Below, piece by piece: positions 46,301 through 58,703 of a stretch of DNA of 64,000 nt. The position numbers were made by a program, and so were the translations under genes. Source of the DNA: Termitomyces sp. T153 (taxonomy: Eukaryota; Basidiomycota; Agaricomycetes; Agaricales; Lyophyllaceae). Below the pieces are notes generated by a model that worked only from the letters and a program-made list of their open reading frames with translations, had not been told where the DNA came from and made no database searches. The stretch lies in assembly GCA_018296165.2 (NCBI GenBank), contig JACKQL020000005.1, forward strand, positions 372,001 through 436,000, written 5' to 3'. The stretch's first letter is position 1. Every line of letters starts with the position of its first letter.

Positions 46301-46782
46301 GCTCAGACCGCTCGGGCTCGGTGCCCGTAATCCCTCCCCCGCCTCAGCGGCAAATCTACAGCCCGAACGTAAACACGGGCGGACACGTTATATCCAGCTC
46401 CAGCGCCAACGGGTACCCGTATCCTGTCTCACCCGGCTCACGTTCCGGAGGTCTTCCTGGTGTCGGTGGGGCTACGCCCAGGTCATACACTACTTCTCTC
46501 CCGGGCTCAGGCATGGAGATGAACACGCGCACGCCAGGTGGTTCAGTGGCTCCGCTACCTACCATGGCGGGATGGGGAGCAGCGACAGCAACGCCTAGGT
46601 CGAGGATGGGCCCATTACCCAGGGGTAACGCGACGCCGCGCGCACAGCCGGTGGTGTTAGATGAGGAGGATGAGGACGAGGATGAGGAGGATGATCATGA
46701 TCTGGTGACTAGGATGAATACGGAGGCAAATAGGAGTGGGAGGGGCGGGATGACGTTGCAGATTCCGCCCATGAATTATTGA
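43340..46782 (+). CDS. G1: long coiled-coil protein with Ser/Pro-rich C-terminal half
   Basis: Exons 43340-43689, 43746-45201, 45263-45394 and 45448-46782 join in frame (phases 2, 0, 0) to 1,090 residues. A leading helical region (residues 30-190) is followed by a very charged coiled coil (about 240-440) built partly on a ten-residue repeat of the type AAEVARKERE. Next comes RLGYLPMPEPPPF, and then a low-complexity Ser/Pro/Gly/Thr-rich half with an acidic run (DEEDEDEDEEDD) and a conserved end, MTLQIPPMNY. The last two introns are confirmed by conservation in the two partial copies downstream. I do not recognise the family; a cytoskeletal or scaffold role is only a guess from the coiled coil. 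Confidence 0.75.
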
Positions 46783-47064
46783 GGTGTAGGGGCTTTTTTA
46801 TTTCGTATTGTTTTATTTCGTGCTGTATGGGTTCTGGACTCGGATGGATTCAAGCCCAATTAAACTTGGTCGGGATACTAATGATACCTTGTATAGATGT
46901 ACTATGCATATTTTGTATATTGTAGGATGAATAAATGGCCCTCAGTATCTTGGTGTCTCTTGGTCCATAATAATCCTCCTGAGGCAGCCTTCCACTGCCA
47001 GCCCATGCAGTCAAAATGATATCATCCTGTCGCTTGATTACACATGGCTCGTATCAAGGGGGAG
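46783..47064. other. G1 3' region and possible copia-derived DNA up to the purine tract
   Basis: It includes the G1 3' end and AT-rich DNA, then ATCAAGGGGGAG (47053-47064), a copia-type polypurine tract. No copia coding region is recognisable. Confidence 0.5.
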
Positions 47065-47277
47065 TGTTGAGGACGTCTTGGGCACACCTATGAATCCCCA
47101 GAATCATCATCATACTTCAGTGTTCAACTATCCATTGAGGTGTAGAGTATCTGCCTCTTATTTCAGGTACATAAACAATACATATTCACTATCCACTGAG
47201 GCTATCTACCTCTTATTTCAGTCCTAAGCTCTCCATCGCCGTCCAAAACCTCCCGAGACCGTGATCCTGCTTCAACA
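47065..47277 (+). repeat. Ty1/copia-like 3' LTR in unit 1 (213 bp)
   Basis: It starts TGTTGAGGACGTC immediately after ATCAAGGGGGAG, the usual copia polypurine tract, and ends GCTTCAACA, so the termini are inverted (TGTTGA / TCAACA). It lies between the convergent G1 and P3 genes. Confidence 0.7.
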
Positions 47278-47319
47278 TCATCCCTAGAAAGTCAGTGAAA
47301 AACTATCAACCAGTCCATG

Positions 47320-48961
47320 TCAAATATGAGGTATGTTATTAACCCAATCAACAGATGTGAAGATCCCTGGGTTTGGCTTCCTCAATACCGCAAACATATC
47401 CACCAAAAGGAATAGACGTGCTATGGGGTAGACATATATACTGATTATACCAACACAAGAGCAAATCATAATAAAATACCACCCAAGTAATCGAGGTGGG
47501 TTACCTACTAGCCGTGGTTTCATCCGAACTGTAGCCTCTGTACCAAGAATAAGGAAGGTTGGGACACAGGAGGTGACGGTTGATGAAATACGCCATAACA
47601 ACTGCTCGCTTTTACTTGGGAATTCAAAATACCATGCGAGGCAATGAGTAGCTCCAAATATGAATCCCACAACACAGCATGCGCATTCAGGAATCAGTAC
47701 CTGATGGTAATCCGACATGTACTGCAAATTATGCATTTCGTCCAGAGCATCGGAGAGCAACGCCGCCCAAGTCTTTTTGTCATGATTCTTACGCGCGTCA
47801 CTGGGGACATGTTGGTCGGACGGGAGTGTGCAAGATCCGTGTAGAATGACTTGTTCAGGAATAGGTAAAGCAGGGGACATGGTGATGACGAGGTGTTTGG
47901 ATGTAGATCCGGCGAAGTCATCGTTAGATGTCTGGTCTTCAAAAGACTCAGACGACTCCAGGGATTGACTTGCATTGTGATGAGTAACATTATCATGATT
48001 GTGATTGTTGGAACTAATGTTATCATCACACTCCTTTGAACTTTGACTGTTCGAGGGAGTAGATTCAAACTGTAAATGAGATGGAGGAAGGTCCCTGCCA
48101 ACGATCAAATTCCCTTCGGGGTTTTGTTCGGAAGACGATCGAACCTCAGGCGTAAGTCGATCTGGAACAGAGGGAGAACCCGCGTCCTTGGTACCTGATT
48201 CATCATAGGCTGGAAGTATGATTGGGCAGTCGACATCGAAAGGCTTATTCCACCAGAAGAAGTATGTCATGAAGTTGAGAATGGCAAAAGCACATGTGGC
48301 GATCTCCAGCTCAGTGATGGCGAGATGCCGAACCACACGCACCAAGATCTGTAGTATAAACCAAGTGACCTGAAGGATGATTATGGATTTCGAGAACCAA
48401 TCCCCTTTACTTTTATCTTGTATTTCATCCTCTGTGATCGTAATATCACCATTTCTCAAGTAAATTTTGAGGTCGTCAAGATTTATGGGTGAGTACTGGT
48501 CACTACCAGGTTTACGAGTTTGAAATCCGTTCATAATTGCAAAGAAGCCATGAACCCGAGTCCACCCAAATTCTGAACAGAAACACAGACGTTGTTAGCC
48601 ATAATTAATGCCTCGAGACTTATGAATTTATTCACATACCTTGATATTTAGATGCTAATTCACCCGCGAACCGCCACTCCGCAAGTGAGCCCACGACCAC
48701 CATTTCAGGAGCAATTAATGCAGAACAAAAAAACAAGAGACGTAGTGAAAATCTATTGATGAAAGGCCTTTTTGTGAAAGTCTTCATCGGAATTTGTGGA
48801 TGGACGGCCATCCAGGTACAAGCAAAGATGACAGTAAGGCAGCTCCAGATAATGTCATAGATGCTTCGATCGTTGGATGAGGTGGTAAGTTGGGAGTTCA
48901 AACTAGAAGAGTCTGAAGATAACGCCGCGGAGAGCTGGCGCAAACCGAGTGTGACGATCAT
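47320..48961 (-). CDS. P3: membrane protein paralogue
   Basis: Exon 1 (48961-48640) and exon 2 (48572-47320) join through a 67 nt phase-1 intron (GTATGT...TTCAG), giving 524 residues. Blocks: IIWSCLTVIFACTWMAVHPQ, a helix before ELASKYQ, WTRVHGFFAIMNGFQ, DKSKGDWFSKSIIILQVTWF, AITELEIATCAFAILNFMTYFFWWNKPFDV, a Ser/Asn/His-rich variable loop, and helices ending VDWVNNIPHI. ATG 48961 is in the conserved position. A TATA box on the minus strand (about 49045-49052) lies about 85 bp upstream. Confidence 0.78.
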
Positions 48962-49099
48962 CGTTGTGAGTATGGCAAAGCAAGAATAGTGATCCAAGAA
49001 GGACAAGGAAAAATAGTGTGTGAAGGGTGAACAGAACTTTCAGAAACATTATATACCGTTTACTATGTTTGTTTGCGTGCATCATGTGAAGAGGCTATA

Positions 49100-49639
49100 A
49101 AAACCTTCGACATACAGCGTTATCGTAAAGGATGTCAACAATCCATCAGATAAGGGGTCATTGCATGAGTGTCAGGTAGTCCAGCTCCAATCACTCAAGC
49201 GCTTGAGGTCTAATGATCAGTACCAGTTCAAAACAGAACGTAGGTCCCATGGCATAAGCCCAGCCTTCCTCTGGCACTTGAAATATCTACGCCTCCGACA
49301 CCTCATTGACCTCAACAAAGTTATTAAAGTAGATGAGATCATTGGCTCCTCGCCCCGACAGTACCCTTCGAACACACAGCCTTGGACAGGACAGAATACT
49401 GCATGGGAGAGACAAACGTTTACTCCACCTTGGGTGATACTACAACTGGTCCGCGTCAGCGCGGCAAAAAAAAACACAAGTAACAGCAATGGAAACAACA
49501 ACGGTTTGACAACAACAGAATGGCTACACAACTGACAGCACAGCAAGGGGCAAGACTAGCAGACAACAGCAATAGATGTGTAAGGCACTCCAGCACAGCA
49601 AGAAGAAATTACAAGCGTGCTGATGCCGGGTAATGCAAC
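49100..49639. other. Spacer between P3 and the conserved block
   Basis: Similar spacers follow P4 and P5. It has short open frames on both strands, but none keeps its frame in all three units, so I call no gene. Confidence 0.4.
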
Positions 49640-49860
49640 TTTTTTATGGGAGACTAAACCACGGCTGTGAGCATGAACTACCCAAGTGAGAGATGCGCTT
49701 GTGCAAGGCCTGCTCATTGAGGGACTGCTCAGCGCTCAGCATTGCCCCCGGCTGTACAGGTGCCTGTGCGCCAGTTGTGATTGCCCTGAGGTCGTGTCTG
49801 TGCCGCGGTCTCCCAGCGCCATTTCTTTTTACTGCTGCGATGTGGGTGTTGAGTGCTGTT
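49640..49860. other. Block conserved in all three units, function unknown
   Basis: About 220 bp (repeated at 55400-55625 and 61280-61510) are almost identical in the three units, while the flanks differ more. Minus-strand reading is partly open (GAGRPRHRHDLRAITTGAQA), with a possible splice acceptor (GGGAACAG) upstream, but the N-termini differ among units. It may be an exon, a non-coding RNA or simply recently copied DNA. Confidence 0.35.
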
Positions 49861-50159
49861 CCCAGCGAATTGGGAATCGGCCATTGTAAGTTAATAAGTA
49901 AAGCTGATAAAATGAAAGGCTTCAGAGAAAAGGAGATACGCACACATGAAGATGTCGTAAGAGCAGCAGGTTTGATCACTCGCATCCACGCTCGGATGAC
50001 GCTCTATTTATATACCTATGTACACATCATATCAGGATGCTCCCCATGATCATGATATGACTCACTCGCTCGATAACACCCCAGCGTTCCAATGTGACTC
50101 TACAGAATCTACACGCTCGAATCTGATTCAAAATCAATCACACCTCCTCACACCACACG

Positions 50160-50861
50160 CACAGCCAGGCCCACGCCCCCCTCCTCTAGTGCCAACTTCA
50201 CCCTCTTCACCTCATCTCCATCCGCACTCAAGCCCGCATCCCCGTCTATCTCTTCAGGCGGACGTCGTTTCGCAGGCACAGCACCAGCGGCTATGGATTG
50301 CACATTCCCAGTCAGCCGGTGTATCTGACAAAGGACTCGGAGACAGAGATTGTTACCTGGTCTCTATCAATTTGTGGAGTCATGCAGGAGCGCCTTCTGG
50401 TCCTTTGCCTTCTCAGCCTCGACTATTGAGGGTGCAATCAACAAACCCTGAACACCGCAACGCTCTGAAACTTACTCTTCACCTTCCCCCGCCTTCTTCC
50501 CATGCAGATCAGCTGGAACATCTGGAGGCAGATGCCTGAAATATGGCTGCGCGATCCACCACGGCAGAACGTCCAACCCCGTCTTTTCTTCTTTCACCAT
50601 AACATTCTCGATTGGTACTGTCCCATTCTGCATTGATATACGTGCATCGATCTGGTTTGCGTGCGTATTTGTATCAGCATCCGGTTTTCTGAGCAGATAC
50701 TCAAGATGGGGGGAACAAACAAACCTCAAACCTACGTGCCAACCGTCTCCTCATGCTCATCAACCCACGCCCATCCATCCTCCTCTCCCTCCTCCAACCG
50801 CTTCAGTACAGTGGCCCGCACCTTTCCAATATTCTCCCTCAGATCATGGAGACAGTGTGAA
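50160..50861 (-). pseudogene. Q fragment, unit 1 (unrecognised gene, 5' truncated)
   Basis: Minus-strand exon-like pieces: LRENIGKVRATVLKRLEEGEE near the junction (about 50855-50770), then after a probable intron KEEKTGLDVLPWWIAQPYFR (about 50605-50540), then VEAEKAKDQKALLHDSTN (about 50430-50370), then KRRPPEEIDGDAG...DEVKRVKLALEE (about 50270-50180). The order is the same in unit 2. A small deletion in the first piece breaks the frame here, whereas unit 2 keeps EETVRQVARRLE up to a donor. The 5' part is cut off at the junction with G2. Confidence 0.5.
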
Positions 50862-52604
50862 AAGTGCAAAGCTGAGCTTGCACGTGAACATGAAAAAGTT
50901 CGTGAGCTCGAAATCGAGTGCAAGATGTCTTCCGTTTCGAGCGTGAGACAGCGCTCCCAGCCCAAATGCCTTGGGTACCTCCCCATGCCCGAGCCCCCTC
51001 CCTTTGAGACCCCCCGTGCAGACGGGGAAAGTGGATGACGTGGAGCATTGGGTTCAAAGCATGGCTGCCTCTGAGGTTAGTGTTTTCATGGAATTTGTTG
51101 TTTGATGTTCAAGGACACTGAATCTTGTATTCTGGTCAGCTTCACACACTGCCTGTGCCTCCGTTGTCCTGGCCCGATTGTTCACCGCACGGTTCAAGTG
51201 TTGTACCAGATTCCATTTCAAGCGGGACCATCCCTATTGAGGTGCAGCTTCCTGTAAGTCCCTTCCGCACTTTTCTTTGATCTCTTCCACTCATCGTTCA
51301 ATCTCTTAGTCTCGCCCGACAAGTATCATCTCTCCAACTCAAGAAGATGTCATGCTCCTCAGCCCCAACAGTCATCCTTTCCAACTCGAGTCCAATCCTA
51401 GCACCCAGGTACAACCAACACAGCTACTATCGCCCCGATCTCCATCATAGTACCAACGCCGCCTAGAATCAGAGCAACCAGGGTTCGTGCCCGTCATACC
51501 TGACATGCTCGATGGAGACAAGGGTATCCAGCTTATGAACTTTGGGACGCCTGGATTCGTGCCAATCTCCATTGTCAAGACCAATACGTTGGAGGGTAGT
51601 TTGCAATCGATGGCAGAAAGTGACAGGAGATATCAGGGATGGAGGGCGGTGGGAGGAGGGGTGGGCTCAAGGATTTATGAAGCCCCTGCGTCGTCGTTAT
51701 CAACAATCTCGGGCCCAGAGGTTAGGTCATTGTATGCTCCACCCCAGATGCAGACGCCGAAGACACAAATATATGGTGACCCTTCGACTTCTGCCTCTCA
51801 GCGGCAGAGACAAACGCCGAGATAAGCACCACAACAGATATATTCATCAATATCTTTTTCAGGTTCAGCAGGGTCTGGATCTGGATTGAACATCTATTCA
51901 CCCTTCCTATGCACCCCCCACCTCCGGCACTGCACCTCAACAAATGTCCACCCACACCTCAAGCACTGGTACCAGTCCCACCCCCACCCCCTCCGCATCC
52001 GGAATCCCTACTGTCATTCCTTCCTCCCCTCGAGGACCTACATCAATCTATGCCTCCTCCTCTCCACGCACAGTACTCTTCATCCCTCCTCCCACATCCC
52101 AATCCACGTCATCTACACATGCCAGCATCAGGTTCAGACCGCTCGGGCTTGGTGCCCGTAATCTCTCGCCTGCCTCAGCGGCAAATCTACAGCCCAAACG
52201 TCAACGTGGGTGGACCCGTTATAACCAGCTCCAGCGCCAACGGGTACCCGTATCCTGTCTCACCCGGCTCACGTTCCGGAGGTCTTCCTGGTGTCGGTGG
52301 GGCTACGCCCAGGTCATACACCACTTCTCTCCCAGGCTCAGGCATGGAAATGAACACGCGCACGCCAGGTGGTTCAGTGGCTCCGCTACCTACCATGGCA
52401 GGGTGGGGAACAGCGACAGCAACGCCTAGGTCAAGGATGGGCTCGTTACCCAAGGGTTACGCGACGCCGCGTGCACAGCCGGTGGTATTGTATGAGGATG
52501 AGGATGAGGAGGATGGTCATGATTTGGTGACTAGGATGAATACGGAAGCAAATAGGAGTGGGAGGGGCGGGATGACGTTGGAGATTCCGCCCATGAATTA
52601 TTGA
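50862..52604 (+). pseudogene. G2: partial copy of G1
   Basis: It begins in the coiled-coil end (ELAREHEKVRELEIE). It lacks about 300 bp between PEPPPF and the VDDVE segment, and then keeps the last exons. Stops include TAG near 51450 (in place of CAG) and TAA near 51823 (former CAG). The C-terminal part with MTLEIPPMNY stays open. It has no promoter or N-terminus of its own. Confidence 0.8.
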
Positions 52605-52907
52605 GGTATAGGGGCTTTGTGGTTTATTTCGTATTGTTTTATTTCGTGTTGTATGGATTCTGGACTCGGATGGATTCAGGTCCAATTAAACTTGGTCGGG
52701 ATACTATTGATACCTTGTATAGATGTACTATGCATATTTTGTATATTGTAGGATGAATAACAATCATAGTCCTCAGTATTTCTTGGTGTCTCTTGGTCCG
52801 TAATAATCCTCCTGAGGCAACCTTCCACTGCCAGCCCAAGCAGTCAAAATGATATTATCCTGTCACTTGATTACACATGGCTCATATCAAGGGAGAGTGT
52901 CAAGAAC

Positions 52908-53065
52908 ATCTTGGGCGCACCTATGGATCCCCAGACTCCTTGTCATCATCACACTTCAGTGGTCAACTATCCATTGAGGTGTATAGTATCTACCTCTTCC
53001 TCTTATTTCAGTCCTAAACTCTCCATCATCATGCGAAACCTCCCAAGACCGGTCCTGCCTCAACA
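52908..53065 (+). repeat. Copia-like LTR, unit 2
   Basis: It starts TGTCAAGAACATC after ATCAAGGGAGAG and ends CTCAACA. It is shorter than in unit 1 through an internal deletion. Confidence 0.62.
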
Positions 53066-53107
53066 TTATCCCTACAGAGCCCAGTGAAAACTATCAACCA
53101 GTCTGTG

Positions 53108-54743
53108 TCAAATATGAGGTATGTTATTGATCCAGTCAACAGATGTGAAGATCCCTGGGTTTGGCTTCCTCAATACCACAAACATATCCACCAAAAGGAA
53201 TAGACGTGCTAGGGGGTAGACATATACACTGATTAGAATAACATAAGAGCAAATCATAATAAAATACCACCCAAGTAATCGAGGTGGGTTACCTACTAGC
53301 CGTGGTTTCATCCGAGCTGTAGCCTCTGTACCAAGAATAAGGAAGGTTGGGACACAGGAGGTGACGGTTGATGAAATACGCCATAACAACTGCTCGCTTT
53401 TACTTGGGAATTCAAAATACCATGCGAGGCAATGAGTAGCTCCAAATATGAATCCCACAACACAGCATGCGCATTCAGGAATCAGTACCTGATGGTAATC
53501 CGACATGTACTGCAAATTATGCATTTCGTCCAGAATATCGGAGAGCGACGCCGCCCAAGTCTTTTTGTCATGATTCTTACGCGCGTCACTGGGGACATGT
53601 TGGTCGGACGGGAGTGTGCAAGGTCCATGTAGAATGACTTGTTCGTGAATAGGTAAAGCAGGGGACATGGTGATGACGAGGTGTTTGGATGTAGATCTGG
53701 CGAAGTCATCGTTAGATGTCTGGTCTTCAAAAGACTCAGACGATTCCAGTGATTGACTTGCATTGTGATGAGTAACATTATCATGATCGTTGGAACTAAT
53801 GTTATCATCACACTCCTTTGAACTTTGACTGTTCGAGGGAGTAGATTCAAACTGTAAATGAGATGGAGGAAGGTCCCTGCCAACGATCAAATTCCCTTCG
53901 GGGTTTTGTTCGGAAGACGATCGAACCTCAGGCGTAAGTCGATCTGGAACAGAGGGAGAACCCGCGTCCTTGGTACCTGATTCATCATAGGCTGGAAGTA
54001 TGATTGGGCAGTCGACATCGAAAGGCTTATTCCACCAGAAGAAGTATGTCATGAAGTTGAGAATGGCAAAAGCACATGTGGCGATCTCCAGCTCAGTGAT
54101 GGCGAGATGCCGAACCACACGCACCAAGATCTGTAGTATAAACCAAGTGACCTGAAGGATGATTATGGATTTCGAGAACCAATCCCCTTTACTTTTATCT
54201 TGTATTTCATCCTCTGTGATCGTAATATCACCATTTCTCAAGTAAATTTTGAGGTCGTCAAGATTTATGGGTGAGTACTGGTCACTACCAGGTTTACGAG
54301 TTTGAAATCCGTTCATAATTGCAAAGAAGCCATGAACCCGAGTCCACCCAAATTCTGAACAGAAACACAGACGTTGTTAGCCATAATTAATGCCTCGAGA
54401 CTTATGAATTTATTCACATACCTTGATATTTAGATGCTAATTCACCCGCGAACCGCCACTCCGCAAGTGAGCCCACGACCACCATTTCAGGAGCAATTAA
54501 TGCAGAACAAAAAAACAAGAGACGTAGTGAAAATCTATTGATGAAAGGCCTTTTTGTGAAAGTCTTCATCGGAATTTGTGGATGGACGGCCATCCAGGTA
54601 CAAGCAAAGATGACAGTAAGGCAGCTCCAGATAATGTCATAGATGCTTCGATTGTTGGATGAGGTGGTAAGTTGGGAGTTCATACTAGAAGAGTCCGAAG
54701 ATAACGCCGCGGAGAGCTGGCGCAAACCGAGTGTGACGATCAT
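53108..54743 (-). CDS. P4: membrane protein paralogue, near-identical to P3
   Basis: Exon 1 (54743-54422) and exon 2 (54354-53108) encode 522 residues. It differs from P3 by a short deletion in the His/Asn-rich loop and a handful of substitutions (for example in the last helix), so the duplication is recent. All membrane blocks, splice sites and the TATA box (minus strand, about 54835) are kept. It is expected to be functional if P3 is. Confidence 0.78.
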
Positions 54744-54849
54744 CGTTGTGAGTATGGCAAAGCAAGAATAGTGATCCAAGAAGGACAAGGAAAAATAGTG
54801 GTGTGAAGGGTGAACAGAACTTCCAGAACCATTATATACCGTTTACTAT

Positions 54850-55949
54850 GTTTGTTTGCGTGCATCATGTGAAGAGGCTATAAAAACTTTCCGCAGAGAC
54901 TTGGTATAGCGTTATCGTAAAGGATGTCAACGATCCATCAGACGAGAAGTCGTTGCGTGAGTGTCGGGTGATCCAGCTCCAATGACTCAAGCGCTCGAGG
55001 CCTAATAGTAAGCGCCAGCCTCGGAAAAGAACACAAGTCTCATGGCACAGGCTCAGCCTTCCTCTGGCACTTCAAATATTTACGCCTCCGACACCTCAAC
55101 AAAGTGACTAAAGTGGATGAAATCATCATCGGCTCCTCACCCGACAGTATCTTTCGAGCACACAGGCTTGGACAAGGGGGAATATAGTACGTAAGAGGCC
55201 AAGGCTTGCTCCACCTTGGGTGGCATAGCTAGTATTACGAGGAAGAAAAATACCAGTAACAACAACAGAACGACAAGAGCAGGATGGACAACTAACAGCA
55301 CAGCAAGGGAGCAAAGATGGCAGACAACAGCAATCGATGTGCAAGGCACAGCACAGCAAGAAGACATAGCCCTTGTTACAAGCGTGCTGACGCCGGGTAA
55401 TGCAACTTTTTTATGGGAGACTGAACCACGGCTGTGAGAATGAACTACCCAAGTGAGAGATGCGCTTGTGCAAGGCCGGCTCATTGAGGGACTGCTCAGC
55501 GCTCAGCATTGCCCCCGGCTGTACAGGCGCCTGTGCGCCAGTTGTGATTGCCCTGAGGTCGTGTCTGTGCCGCGGTCTCCCAGCGTCATTTCTTTTTCTT
55601 GCTGCGATGTGGGTGTTGAATGCTGTTCCCAGAAAACCATGTAAATCAGTCATTGTGAGTCAATAAGTAAAGCTGATAAATGAAAAGCTTCAGAGAAAAG
55701 GAGATACGCACACATGAAGATGTCGTAAGAGCAGCAGGTATGATCACTCGCATCCACGCTCGGATGACGCTCTATTTATATACCTATGTACACATCACAT
55801 CAGGATACTCCCCATGATCATGATATGACTCACTCGCTCGATAACACCAGGAACAGAGCCCAGCGTTCCAATGTGACTCTACAGAATCTACACGCTCGAA
55901 TCTGATTCAAAATCGATCACACCTCTGCCTCCCTTCCTCACACTGCACC
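54850..55949. other. Spacer and conserved block, unit 2
   Basis: Equivalent to 49060-50150. It holds the conserved block at 55400-55625. No gene is called. Confidence 0.4.
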
Positions 55950-56647
55950 CACGCCCATGCCTCCCTCCTCTAGCGCCAACTTCACCCTCTTCACCTCATC
56001 TCCATCCGCACTCAAGCCCGCATCTCCGTCTATCTCTTCAGGCGGACGTCGTTCCGCAGGCACAGCACCAGCGGCTATGGATTGCACATTCCCAGTCAGC
56101 CGGTGTATCTGACAAAGGACTCGGAGACAGAGACTGTTACCTGGTCTCTATCAATTTGTGGAGTCATGCAGGAGCGCCTTCTGGTCCTTTGCCTTCTCAG
56201 CCTCGACGACTGAGGGTACAATCAACAAACCCTGAACACCGCAACGCTATAAAAACTCACCTTTCACCTTCCCCGCCTTCTTCGCATGCGGGTCGGCTGG
56301 AACATCTGGAGGCAAAGGCCTAAATTACGGCTGCGCGATACATCACGGCAGAACGTCCAAACCCGTCTTTTCATCTTTCACCACAAGATTCTCGATCGGT
56401 ACTGTCCCATTCTGTGTCGCGATACATGCATCGATCTGGTTTGTGTGCGTATCCGTATCAGCATTAGGTTTTCTAAGCAAGTACTTGAGGTGGGAACAAG
56501 CGAACCTCAAGTCTCCGTGCCACCTGCCTCACGGTCTCCTCATACTCATGAACCCACGCTCATCCCTCCTTCCCCCCCTCCAACTGCTTTGGTACAGTGG
56601 CCTGCACCTTCCCTATCTTCTCCCTCAGATCATAGAGACAGCGTGAA
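55950..56647 (-). pseudogene. Q fragment, unit 2
   Basis: Same pieces as in unit 1. The EETVRQVARRLE exon end and donor are preserved, but stops occur in the following exon (TGA in place of the first Trp of LPWW) and in the first piece. It is truncated at its 5' side at the G3 junction. Confidence 0.5.
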
Positions 56648-58402
56648 GAGCGCAAAGCTTAGCTTGCACGTGAACGTGAAAAAGTTCGTGAGCTCGAAAT
56701 TGAGTGCGAGATGTCTTCCGTTTCGAGCATGAGACAGCGCTCCCAGTCCAAACGCCTCGGGTACCTCCCCACGCCCGAGACCCCTCCCTTTGTGACCCCC
56801 CATGCAGACGAGGAAAGTGGACGACGTGGAGCGTTAGGTTCAAAGCACGGCTGCTTCTGAGGTTAGTGTTTCGTGGATTTTGTTGTTATATGTTCGAAGA
56901 CATTGAATCTTGTATTCTGGTCAGCTTAATACACCGACAGAGCCTGCGACACCACCTGTGCCTCCGCTGTCCTGGCCTAATCGTTCACCGCACGGTTCGA
57001 GTGTTGCATCAGGTTCCATTTCAAGCGGGACCATCCCTATTGGGGTGCAGCCTCTCGTAAGTCCTTCCCGCACTTTTCTTTGATCTCTTTCACTTATTGT
57101 TCAATCCCTTAGTCTCGCCCACCCAAGTATCATCTCTCCAACTCGAGAAGACGTTATGCTCCTCAGCCCCAACAGTCGTCCTCTCCAACTCAGGTCACAT
57201 CCTAGCACCCAAGTACAACCAACACAGTCACTATCGCCTTGATCTCCATCCTGGTGCCAACGCCGCCTAGAATCAGAGCAACCAGGCTTTACGCCTGTCA
57301 TACCTGACATGCTTGATGGAGACGAGGGTATCGAGTTTATGAACTTTGGGACGCCTGGATTTGTGCCAATCTCCATTGTCAAGACTAATACGTCGGAGGG
57401 TAGTTCGCAATCGACGGCGGAAAGTGACAGGAGATATCAGGGGCGGAGGGCGGCGGCGGGAGGGGTGGGCTCGAGGATTTATGAAGCCCCTGCGTCGTCG
57501 TTATCAACAATCTCGGGCCCAGAGGTTAGGTCAACCCCAGATGCAGACGCCGAAGACACAAATATATGGTGACCCTTCGACTTCCGCCTCTCAGCGGCAG
57601 AGACAAACGCCGAGACGAGCACCACAACAGATATATTCATCAATATCTTTTTTCAGGTTCAGCAGGGTCTGCATCTGGATTGAACATCTATACACAGGCT
57701 CGCCCTTCCTATGCTCCGGCACTGCACCTCAAACAAATGTCCACCCAAACCTCAAGCACTGGTACCAGTCCCACACCCACCCCCTCCGCATCCGGAATCC
57801 CTACTGTCATTCCTTCCTCCCCTCGAGAACCTACATCGATCTACGCCTCCTCTCCACGCACAGTACTCTTCGTCCCTCCTCCCACATCCCAATCCATGTC
57901 ATCTGTACACATGCCAGCACCAGGCTCAGACCGCTCGGGCTCGGTGCTTGTAATCCCTCCCCTGCCTCAGTGGCAAATCTACAGGCCGAACATAAATGGA
58001 CCCGTTATGTCCAGCTCCAGCGCCAACGGGTATCCGTATCCTATATCACCTGGTTCGTGTTCCGGAGGTCTTCCTGGTGTCGGTGGGGCTACGCCCAGGT
58101 CATACACCACTTCTCTCCCGGGTCCAGGCATGGAAATGAACACGCGCACGCCAGGTGGTTCAGTGGCTCCGCTACCTACCATGGCGGGATGGGGAGCAGC
58201 AGCGACAGCAACGCCTAGGTCAAGGATAGGCTCATTACCCAGGGGTAACGCGACGCCGCATGCGCAGGCGATGGCGTTGGGTGAGGAGGATGAGGATGAG
58301 GATGAGGAGGATAATCATGATCTGGTGACTAGGATGAATACGGAGGCAAATAGGAGTGGGAGGGGCGGGATGACGTTGCAGATTCCGCCCATGAATTATT
58401 GA
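56648..58402 (+). pseudogene. G3: partial copy of G1
   Basis: It has the same 5' truncation and the same internal deletion (PEPPPF...QTRKVDDVE) as G2, so both come from one deleted ancestor. Different stops disable it: TAG near 56833 (TGG to TAG) and TGA near 57240 (CGA to TGA). The last 278 codons, with MTLQIPPMNY, remain open. Confidence 0.8.
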
Positions 58403-58703
58403 GGTGTAGGAGCTTTGTGGTTTTTGTTTTATTCTGTGCTGTATGGATTCTGGACTCGGATGGATTCAAGGTTCAAGCCCAATTAAACTTGGTCGGGATG
58501 CTAATGATACGTTGTATAGATGTACTGTGCATATTTTGTATATTGTAGGATGGTCAACAACTGTAGCTCAGTATCTCTTGGTGTCTCTTAGTCTATCATA
58601 ATATTATATGATTCCTCCTGAGGTAACCTTCCACTACCAGCCCATGCAGTCAAAATGATATTATCCTGTCACTTGATTACACATGGCTTATATCAAGGGG
58701 GAG

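Larger units (their letters stand above)
44660..50861 (+). repeat. Segmental duplication, unit 1 (source-like copy)
   Basis: It covers the G1 3' part, the copia 3' end, P3 (minus), a conserved block at 49640-49860 and the Q fragment. The same order recurs at 50862-56647 and 56648-62232 with high identity. P3/P4 and P4/P5 starts are 5,782 and 5,859 bp apart. Confidence 0.88.
50862..56647 (+). repeat. Segmental duplication, unit 2
   Basis: It begins inside the G coiled coil (AGCTTGCACGTGAAC) directly after the truncated Q fragment of unit 1. It contains the G2 pseudogene, a copia LTR, P4 and a Q fragment. It is nearest to unit 1 over the P gene. Confidence 0.88.

Noticed and set aside
45719..46330. 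Alternative-frame ORFs in the G1 C-terminal half
   Set aside because: Only the frame ending in the conserved IPPMNY agrees with the splice sites and with G2 and G3.
49644..49985. Minus-strand gene over the conserved block
   Set aside because: The start and first codons differ in the three units and the frame is not kept, so no CDS is called.
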